Shown one piece after another: positions 33,732 through 39,795 of a stretch of DNA of 39,795 bases. Below the pieces are notes generated by a model, which ran no database searches, was not told the DNA's origin, and worked only from the letters and a program-made list of their open reading frames with translations. How positions within the stretch are numbered: the stretch's first letter is position 1; each line of letters begins with the position of its first letter. Origin of the DNA: Saprospiraceae bacterium (GTDB taxonomy: Bacteria > Bacteroidota > Bacteroidia > Chitinophagales > Saprospiraceae); assembly GCA_030148525.1 (NCBI GenBank), contig JASBTH010000347.1:1-39795 (forward strand). The letters are read 5' to 3'. The position numbers and the translations under genes are program-made.

Positions 33732-34760
33732 ATGCCCCTGCTGGAATTTACGGATCGTGGGATTTACTGTTCCCGGGCCGATGTCTACATCGACCCCTGG
33801 AAACCGGTTGATCGTGCACTCATTACGCATGGTCACGCCGACCACGCCCGTTGGGGGCATAAAAAATACCTATGCACCCGATTGGCAAAACCCGTCATCC
33901 GGTACCGGCTCGGTCCTTCCAGCATTGAAACCGTTGAATACGGAGAGGAACGCCTGATCAATGGTGTGCGTTTTTCCTTTCACCCGGCCGGGCACATTAT
34001 TGGTTCAGCCCAGATCCGGGTCGAATTCAAGGGTGAAATATGGGTGGCCTCCGGTGATTATAAGATCGAAGACGACGGCCTTGCTACCGCCTTCGAGCCG
34101 GTCAAATGCCACACCTTCATCACCGAATCCACCTTTGGTTTACCGGTCTACGAATGGAAGCCACAGGAAGAGGTGATGACCAGTATTAATGATTGGTGGC
34201 GCGCGAATAAGGAAGCGGGCAAGGTAAGTGTACTTTCCAGCTACGCCCTTGGCAAAGCCCAAAGGGTGATGCACGGACTCGACCCCGCCATCGGCCCTGT
34301 CCTCACCCACGGGGCAGTTGAAAATACCAATGCCATTTTGCGAAAGCAGGGAATAGTTCTCCCCGAAACCAAGCGAGTTGTACAGGGCATGAAGAAAAAA
34401 GACTTCGAAGGAGCCATGGTCATTGCTCCGCCCAGTGCCACCCGTTCGTCCTGGATGAAGAAATTTCGCCCCTTCTCACTGGGTATTGCCAGTGGATGGA
34501 TGACCCTGCGGGGAGCCCGTCGCCGACGCAATGCAGACCGCGGATTTATTCTCTCGGATCACGCCGATTGGGGGGGACTGAACGAGGCCATTCGGGCCAC
34601 AGAATGCGAACGGGTATTCGTCACTCACGGATATACGGATATATTCCGACGCTGGCTGATCGAACAGGGCTACGAAGCCTTCGCTGAATCTACCGAGTTC
34701 GAGGGGGAGATAGCCGAAGATGACGACAATAAAGACGAGAACGAGGATTACCAGGCATGA
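33732..34760 (+). CDS. Ligase-associated DNA exonuclease (metallo-beta-lactamase/beta-CASP)
   Basis: This 342-residue nuclease has the metallo-beta-lactamase motif THGHADHAR (32-40) after IDPWKPVDRALI. Later blocks HPAGHIIGSAQI, SGDYKIEDDGL and LSDHADWGG fit the beta-CASP type of the ligase-associated exonuclease. The family works with the ligase, helicase and PdeM nuclease of the same cassette. The ATG at 33732 (MPLLEFTDRG) is preferred to the GTG at 33708, because homologues begin with this segment. The acidic tail overlaps the ligase start by four bases (ATGA), so translation is coupled. Confidence 0.9.
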   Translation: MPLLEFTDRGIYCSRADVYIDPWKPVDRALITHGHADHARWGHKKYLCTRLAKPVIRYRLGPSSIETVEYGEERLINGVRFSFHPAGHIIGSAQIRVEFKGEIWVASGDYKIEDDGLATAFEPVKCHTFITESTFGLPVYEWKPQEEVMTSINDWWRANKEAGKVSVLSSYALGKAQRVMHGLDPAIGPVLTHGAVENTNAILRKQGIVLPETKRVVQGMKKKDFEGAMVIAPPSATRSSWMKKFRPFSLGIASGWMTLRGARRRRNADRGFILSDHADWGGLNEAIRATECERVFVTHGYTDIFRRWLIEQGYEAFAESTEFEGEIAEDDDNKDENEDYQA

Positions 34761-36352
34761 GACAGTTTGCTCACTTGTTTACGCAGCTCGACCAGACAAC
34801 CAAGACCAACACCAAGGTCTCGGCCCTTGCTTCCTATTTTGCGGAAGCATCAGATGAGGACAAACTATGGACCGTAGCCATTCTCTCGCACCGCCGTCCC
34901 AAGCGAAGTGTAAATACCACCTACCTGCGAGAATGGGGCGCCGAATTTGCCGCCGTTCCTCTATGGCTCTTCGAAGAATCCTATCACGTAGTAGGCGACC
35001 TGGCGGAGACCATCGCCCTGGTATTGCCCGAACCCGAAGATTCGAGTAATCACTCTCTTACCTATTGGATCCAGTACATACGCGGCCTTAAGGAGCGGGA
35101 AGAAGAGGATCGCAGAGAGGCGGTTTTTGCCGCGTGGGGACAACTCGACAAGATCGAGCGCTTCATTTTCAATAAGCTGATCACTGGCGGATTTCGCATG
35201 GGTGTTTCCCAAAAACTGATGGTCCGCGCCCTGTCACAGTACACCGGTATTGAGGAAAACAAACTCGCCCACCGTCTGATGGGAAACTGGACACCGGACG
35301 ACACCACTTTCGAGGATCTGGTTCTCCGTAAAGATCCGACCGAAGATATTTCCCGCCCCTATCCTTTCTATCTCGCCTATCCACTGGAAGATGAGCCGGA
35401 GACGCTGGGTTCGCCCGAAGACTGGCTCATCGAGCGCAAGTGGGACGGTATTCGCGGTCAGCTGATCGTTCGCGAAGGTGAGCTTTTCGTATGGTCGCGC
35501 GGCGAGGAGTTAGTCACGGATAAATTTCCGGAGTATCATCCGCTGGCCGAAATGCTTCCCGACGGTACCGTCCTGGACGGAGAAATCATGCCTTACAAAG
35601 ACAATGAGCCTTTGCCTTTCAATAAACTGCAAACGAGGATCGGCCGTAAGAACGTGACGAAAAAAGTGCGCGAAAATGCTCCCGTGGTCGTGATTGTCTA
35701 CGACTTGCTGGAATGGCAGGGCGAAGATATTCGTGAACGTCCCATGCGAGAGCGAAGGGCTTTGCTGGAGCAACTCATGGCCGATTGCGATACCGATGGC
35801 ATCCTGCTGCTTTCGGAATCCATCGATGCTACCGATTGGCAAAACCTGCGCGATATACGGGAGCGGTCACGAGAGCACAAGAGTGAAGGGCTCATGCTCA
35901 AGCATCAGAATTCTGCATACAAATCGGGTCGCAAGCGTGGGGAATGGTGGAAATGGAAAGTGGACCCGCTGGTCATCGATGCGGTAATGATTTACGCCCA
36001 GCGCGGGCACGGGCGACGGGCCAATATGTTCACTGATTTTACTTTTGCCGTTTGGGACGGGGAAGATTTAGTCCCTTTTACCAAAGCTTATTCCGGCCTA
36101 ACTGATAAAGAATTCCGGCAGATTACGGCCTGGGTGCGCAAGAATACGCTGGAGCGCTTTGGTCCGGTGCGGAGCGTAAAGCGGGAACACGTCTTCGAGA
36201 TCGCCTTCGAGGGAATACAGCGCTCCAATCGCCACAAATCGGGCGTAGCCCTACGCTTCCCCCGTATGAGCCGGTGGCGGCACGACAAGCCCAAAGAGGA
36301 AGCGAATACCCTGGAGGATCTGCATCAGATGCTGGAGCAGTATGAAAGCTGA
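34757..36352 (+). CDS. ATP-dependent DNA ligase (ligase-associated cassette)
   Basis: This 531-residue ligase seals nicks in duplex DNA using ATP. An N-terminal helical domain (1-200) precedes the nucleotidyltransferase domain. The adenylated lysine is Lys228 in ERKWDGIRG (226-234). DGTVLDGEI, EGLMLKH and WWKWKVD are the next conserved blocks, followed by an OB-fold part. This fits the type partnered with Lhr-type helicase, exonuclease and PdeM. It is separate from the essential NAD-dependent ligase, which is not in the window. It is coupled to the exonuclease gene upstream. Confidence 0.95.
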   Translation: MRQFAHLFTQLDQTTKTNTKVSALASYFAEASDEDKLWTVAILSHRRPKRSVNTTYLREWGAEFAAVPLWLFEESYHVVGDLAETIALVLPEPEDSSNHSLTYWIQYIRGLKEREEEDRREAVFAAWGQLDKIERFIFNKLITGGFRMGVSQKLMVRALSQYTGIEENKLAHRLMGNWTPDDTTFEDLVLRKDPTEDISRPYPFYLAYPLEDEPETLGSPEDWLIERKWDGIRGQLIVREGELFVWSRGEELVTDKFPEYHPLAEMLPDGTVLDGEIMPYKDNEPLPFNKLQTRIGRKNVTKKVRENAPVVVIVYDLLEWQGEDIRERPMRERRALLEQLMADCDTDGILLLSESIDATDWQNLRDIRERSREHKSEGLMLKHQNSAYKSGRKRGEWWKWKVDPLVIDAVMIYAQRGHGRRANMFTDFTFAVWDGEDLVPFTKAYSGLTDKEFRQITAWVRKNTLERFGPVRSVKREHVFEIAFEGIQRSNRHKSGVALRFPRMSRWRHDKPKEEANTLEDLHQMLEQYES

Positions 36353-36358
36353 AGGGAA

Positions 36359-36381
36359 GGTCCGCGGTCCACGGTCCACGG
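36359..36381. repeat. Tandem GGTCCRC heptamers at a convergent junction
   Basis: GGTCCGC (36359-36365) is followed by GGTCCAC twice (36366-36379) and GG. It starts seven bases after the ligase stop and lies before the convergent M1 peptidase. Period 7 matches the arrays at 9461 and 14457, with a different unit. No strong hairpin is formed. Confidence 0.75.
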
Positions 36382-36524
36382 TTAAGTTTTTCTTTCCTTA
36401 TTGACATACAAGTCGAAAAGACCTTATTTTTTTGCTTTCCGGCTTCTCTGGCTGCCGAAGCTACAGCGCAGGTTGCCGATTAAACTACACTATTCCTACT
36501 TCACACTTCCTGATTCCCACTTCA

Positions 36525-38150
36525 TCACCGTTTCACTTGCAACAGCACCCAATTATTGGGGTCTACGACCGGCTTGCTGCCTTCCGGCAAATCGATGGTA
36601 GCGGGGACATTTACCCGGCGGATCTCGCCGTCGATTTCTACATCGATGGGCATGGGGAAATCCATCCCTTCCGGCAATTCCCATTCAAGCGTTAAGGTAT
36701 TATCGGCGACCCGGGAATTCATGGTGGGGATTTCGGCCTGACGCACGTAGGCGTCGAAGAACCACCCGAGGTCCTTCCCAGTTACTTCTTCGCAGATCAG
36801 AATAAAGTCTTTGGTCGTTACAAAGCGACATTGGCTACCATCGGTAGCTTTTGCTAGCTCTTCGGTCGGGTAGGTCATTTTGCGTAAAGCGGCAAAGAAA
36901 TCTTCGTCCCCGATCAGATACCGCAGGGTATGCAGCACCCATGCCCCTTTCGTATAAATCGGTGCCTGATAGATCTGCTCCGAACTTTTACCTTCAAGAG
37001 GCGCAATGGGTAATCGATCCGTAAAAAACCGCGAGCGCAACATATAGGCCTGATACTCCTCAGCCCCCGACAGTTCTTCGATATACAGAGCCTGCATGTA
37101 GGAGCCAAAGCCCTCGTGTATCCACATATCCTTCCAATCGTAATTGGTCACCAGATTGCCCCACCATTCGTGGGCCAGCTCGTGGTGGTGGAGGGCATCA
37201 AACCCCCAGTCCCGGCCGGTCATGGCGTCGTTTTTGAATCCGGCACCATAGGCTATGATGGTTTGGTGTTCCATACCCAGATGAGGTGTCTGTGCCACCC
37301 CGTATTTATCGGCCCGAAAGGGGTAAGGGCCGAGGTATTTCTCGAAAAAAGTCAGGTGTTCGATGATTTCCGGAAAGAAGGCCTTACCCTCTTCGAAATC
37401 TTCGGGCAGTATGTAGAATACCACGGGAAATGTTTCTCCGGCGACGCTCTCCATGTCTCCCTCGACGGTGCGGTAGGGAGCGATATTGAGGGCCACATTG
37501 TAATTATTGATGGGCGTGGATACGAACCAATGATAGGTGGTGGTGCCATCATCATGAGCCTCCGTTTCGCGCAGACGCCCATTGGTAGCAACGACTAGCG
37601 GATCCGGTACGCGTACGTGAATAGCCATGGAGTCGGGCTCATCGGAAACGTGATCTTTATTGGGCCACCACAGGTCGGCACCTTCGGTCTGGCAGGAGGT
37701 AGCGATCCAATGGGACCCCGAGGGTGTTTTTTCCCAGCTGAAGCCGCCATCCCAGGGCGCGCGGGGAGCTACCCGGGGTTTGCCTTCGTAATGCACAACG
37801 ATGCGTACTACTTCGCCCCGTTGGCGGGTTTGTCCGAGCTGAACGCGAACTTTTCCTTCGTTGCGAACGACCGGGCAACTGACATCACCCTCCGTAGCAC
37901 GTACAATGTGCAGCGTGGTATCCAGGTCGATCACCAGTTCATTCATCGGATGTACTACATCGGCCTGAATCAGCACTTTGCCTTCAATGAATCGGTCGTC
38001 CGGGTGAATCTGTAAATCCAGATCGTAAAAGGTCACATCGTAGGCGGCCTGTTCGGGCATAAGGGGCCCACCTGAATCGTATATACCTACCTGGGCCGTT
38101 AGGGGAGCAACACCCAGCACCACAACGCAAAGGAATAGCAGTATGCGCAT
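36525..38150 (-). CDS. M1 family metallopeptidase, exported
   Basis: This 541-residue protein has a signal peptide (MRILLFLCVVVLGVAPLTAQ). The exopeptidase motif is LGMEHQ (291-296), a variant of GAMEN, and the zinc site is HELAHEWW (323-330), with His323, His327 and Glu346 in WIHEGF (343-348). The catalytic glutamate is Glu324. These aminopeptidases remove N-terminal residues from peptides. It is shorter than the approximately 850-residue PepN group and lacks its long C-terminal helical domain. It lies 42 bases after the oxidoreductase gene stop, so it may be cotranscribed. Confidence 0.94.
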   Translation of the reverse strand: MRILLFLCVVVLGVAPLTAQVGIYDSGGPLMPEQAAYDVTFYDLDLQIHPDDRFIEGKVLIQADVVHPMNELVIDLDTTLHIVRATEGDVSCPVVRNEGKVRVQLGQTRQRGEVVRIVVHYEGKPRVAPRAPWDGGFSWEKTPSGSHWIATSCQTEGADLWWPNKDHVSDEPDSMAIHVRVPDPLVVATNGRLRETEAHDDGTTTYHWFVSTPINNYNVALNIAPYRTVEGDMESVAGETFPVVFYILPEDFEEGKAFFPEIIEHLTFFEKYLGPYPFRADKYGVAQTPHLGMEHQTIIAYGAGFKNDAMTGRDWGFDALHHHELAHEWWGNLVTNYDWKDMWIHEGFGSYMQALYIEELSGAEEYQAYMLRSRFFTDRLPIAPLEGKSSEQIYQAPIYTKGAWVLHTLRYLIGDEDFFAALRKMTYPTEELAKATDGSQCRFVTTKDFILICEEVTGKDLGWFFDAYVRQAEIPTMNSRVADNTLTLEWELPEGMDFPMPIDVEIDGEIRRVNVPATIDLPEGSKPVVDPNNWVLLQVKR

Positions 38151-38192
38151 AGAAATACCTGATTTAGTTATCCGTAAGATACGATGGTAATC

Positions 38193-39344
38193 CTAAAAGG
38201 AGATCCATTTCTGGTCGCTGTTGCTACTGGCCACCACGCGTTCGATAAAACGCATGCCCCGCAGTCCGTCGTGCACGGTCGGAAAATCCAGGTGCATGGG
38301 GTCTGGTTTTTCGCCAGCCAGCTTAGCCTGCAGGCAAGCGGCCACATTGCGGTAGATATTGGCGAAGGCTTCCAGGTATCCTTCGGGGTGGCCGGCGGGA
38401 ATACGGGCCGCATTCAGAGACTCGGGATACAAATCCCCCACCCCGGTGCGCAGGACCTGTACCGGTTTGTCAAGCCAGCGGGTGATGAGGGTGTTGGGTT
38501 CCATTTGGTGCCATTCCAGGCCACCTTTTTCACCGTAAACACGAATGTTCAGGTCATTTTCCTCACCGGCAGCAATCTGGCTGGCGTGGAGAATTCCTTT
38601 TGCGCCATTGTTGAAGCGAAGAAGCACATTACCATCATCATCCAATTCACGTCCCGGCACAAAAGCCGTCAGATCGGCACATAATTGGGAAATCTTCAGT
38701 CCGGTGATGTACTCCGCCAGGTTTTCGGCGTGGGTACCGATATCGCCCATAGCACCGGCAGCACCGCTGCGCTTAGGATCCGTACGCCATGAGGCTTGTT
38801 TTTGGTCTTCGGCTTCAATGCGGGTCGACAACCATCCTTGCGGGTACTCCACGATTACCTTACGGATCTCGCCCAGATCACCGTTGCGCACCATAGCCCG
38901 CGCTTGCTTGACCATGGGGTAACCGGTGTAGTTGTGGGTAAGGGCAAATAACAGATCGGATTGATCGACCAGATACACCAGCTCCTCCGCCTCGGGAATA
39001 TCAAAGGTGACCGGCTTATCACAGACAACGTGAAAGCCATTTTCCAAAGCCATTTTGGCGGGGCCGAAATGCACGTGGTTAGGCGTAACGATGGATACGA
39101 AGTCCATGCGCTCACCCTCCGGTAAGGCTTTTTCCTTTTCGATCATTTCGGTGTAGTTGGGGTAAACCCGGTCTTCGGGCAGGTAGAAGTCGGCACCGGA
39201 GGCTTTGGATCGCTCCGGGTCGCTGCTGAAAGCACCACAAACCAGTTCTATTTGACCATCCAGGGCTGCTGCCATGCGGTGAACAGCTCCGATAAAGGCT
39301 CCCCGGCCGCCACCGACCATGCCCATTCTTATTTTCCGTTTCAT
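38193..39344 (-). CDS. Gfo/Idh/MocA family oxidoreductase
   Basis: This 383-residue NAD(P)-dependent enzyme has an N-terminal Rossmann motif GMVGGGRGAFIG (about 8-19) and the CDKPV segment typical of the active site. GDIGTHAENLAEYI follows in the C-terminal domain. Members oxidise or reduce sugars, sugar alcohols or cyclitols. Specificity is not evident from the sequence. The start ATG at 39344 is preferred; the longer frame to 39377 adds a polar piece. The gene upstream on the same strand is a nucleoside-type permease, suggesting uptake and catabolism of a sugar-containing compound. Confidence 0.92.
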   Translation of the reverse strand: MKRKIRMGMVGGGRGAFIGAVHRMAAALDGQIELVCGAFSSDPERSKASGADFYLPEDRVYPNYTEMIEKEKALPEGERMDFVSIVTPNHVHFGPAKMALENGFHVVCDKPVTFDIPEAEELVYLVDQSDLLFALTHNYTGYPMVKQARAMVRNGDLGEIRKVIVEYPQGWLSTRIEAEDQKQASWRTDPKRSGAAGAMGDIGTHAENLAEYITGLKISQLCADLTAFVPGRELDDDGNVLLRFNNGAKGILHASQIAAGEENDLNIRVYGEKGGLEWHQMEPNTLITRWLDKPVQVLRTGVGDLYPESLNAARIPAGHPEGYLEAFANIYRNVAACLQAKLAGEKPDPMHLDFPTVHDGLRGMRFIERVVASSNSDQKWISF

Positions 39345-39381
39345 AAGTGTCGTTGGTTTTTTTGCGAAAGCATACAATGAC

Positions 39382-39442
39382 TGTCAACAATTCCTGTTTG
39401 CCGTCTACAAAAATTGAAGATGGCAAACAGGAATTGTTGACA
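39382..39442. repeat. Perfect 21-bp inverted repeat
   Basis: The arms 39382-39402 and 39422-39442 are exactly complementary, with a 19-base spacer. It begins with TGTCAACAATTCC and lies between the permease stop (39471) and the oxidoreductase start (39344) on the minus strand. There is no T-run after either arm, so it is not a typical intrinsic terminator. Confidence 0.8.
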
Positions 39443-39470
39443 AAATAAGGAGATCTAAACAAGACGCGAA

Positions 39471-39795
39471 TTACCCAATGGCCACATCGGGTTGCTCGGT
39501 CGAGGGCATCTCACCTGCTTCTTCCTCCACTTTGATCTTCTCATTTTTAAACAACAAACCAAACAATACGAAGACAACTCCTGCGAAGATAGCCGGGAAT
39601 ACCCAAACGTTCTTCCAGGTGTGTGTACCGTCGGGTAACAGATTGGCATCGGTGATCTGCCCGGCAACCCAGAAACCGATCAGCATTCCCACGCCATAAG
39701 TAGCCAAGGTGATCATTCCCTGGGCGGCACTTTTGATCTTGGGGCCGGCTTTGGAGTCGGTGTAAATCTGACCGGATACGAAAAAAAAGTCGTAG
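39471..39795 (-). CDS. MFS nucleoside-type permease, C-terminal part (cut by the window)
   Basis: Only the last 108 residues are in the window; the frame remains open to its end. The visible part starts YDFFFVSGQIYTDSKAGPK, then has IKSAAQGMITLATYGVGMLIG and a final membrane segment WVFPAIFAGVVFVLFGLLF, with an acidic tail. This matches the C terminus of the NupG/nucleoside:H+ symporter family of the major facilitator superfamily. The start at 39716 suggested by the first methionine would split a transmembrane helix and is not the true start. Substrate cannot be judged from this part. Confidence 0.85.
   Translation of the reverse strand, partial: YDFFFVSGQIYTDSKAGPKIKSAAQGMITLATYGVGMLIGFWVAGQITDANLLPDGTHTWKNVWVFPAIFAGVVFVLFGLLFKNEKIKVEEEAGEMPSTEQPDVAIG

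Overview
The window looks like a chromosomal stretch of a Bacteroidota bacterium, probably a marine Saprospiria/Lewinella-like lineage. This is inferred from several things seen together: mevalonate-pathway genes with a class II HMG-CoA reductase and a type II isopentenyl-diphosphate isomerase, Bacteroidota-type promoters (TTG, about 19-20 bases, TAnnTTTG) before rplM and sdaA, a GYDLA-type GHMP kinase, a DUF5117-type secreted zinc protease, a LytTR protein with membrane segments, TlpA-like thioredoxin and nucleoside-permease/Gfo-Idh-MocA/sugar-isomerase genes. No tRNA, rRNA, CRISPR array, transposase, integrase or phage gene was seen.

Layout. 1-342: non-coding, packed with small palindromes, ending in the terminator of an Nfu/NifU gene (343-957, minus). 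958-1371: a strongly folded non-coding element. 1372-4734 (minus): a mevalonate/isoprenoid operon fni-mvaA-GHMP kinase, with an unrecognised cysteine-cluster protein upstream (4923-5666). 6027-9453 (plus): rplM-rpsI, rpsB-tsf and pyrH, separated by terminators. 9540-11678 (minus): comF and an HtrA protease. 11998-15181 (plus): HD-domain protein, ECF sigma factor with a cysteine-free anti-sigma-like partner, and two unrecognised membrane/secreted proteins. 15182-15463 carries a second copy of the folded element; then comes sdaA. 16924-20054 (minus): two members (PdeM nuclease, Lhr-type helicase) of the ligase-associated DNA-damage cassette. 20214-23990: a secreted thioredoxin-fold protein, a membrane-anchored unknown protein and a LytTR regulator. 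24.0-26.4 kb: a visibly AT-richer island with four small exported proteins, two of them diverged tandem paralogues of no family I recognise. 26478-30682: a DUF5117-type protease and a secreted unknown protein. 30714-33653: two sugar-phosphate-isomerase-type TIM barrels, a TMEM220-like membrane protein and an NTF2-like protein. 33732-36352 (plus): the other two members of the DNA-damage cassette (exonuclease, ATP-dependent ligase). 36525-39795 (minus): M1 aminopeptidase, Gfo/Idh/MocA oxidoreductase and the cut-off end of a nucleoside-type MFS permease.

How the genes fit together. Most of the window is core metabolism and translation. The permease, oxidoreductase and isomerase genes look like a carbohydrate/nucleoside-derived sugar catabolism neighbourhood. 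The DNA-damage cassette is complete but broken into two pairs about 13.7 kb apart.

The least explained material is non-coding. A folded element is present twice (about 1064-1368 and 15181-15364), with a compensatory base change in its outer stem and competing pairings. Heptamer tandem repeats of different sequence mark several gene ends. Several very long perfect inverted repeats lie in positions where a simple terminator does not fit. The exported-protein island at 24-26 kb is the best protein-level candidate for something undescribed.
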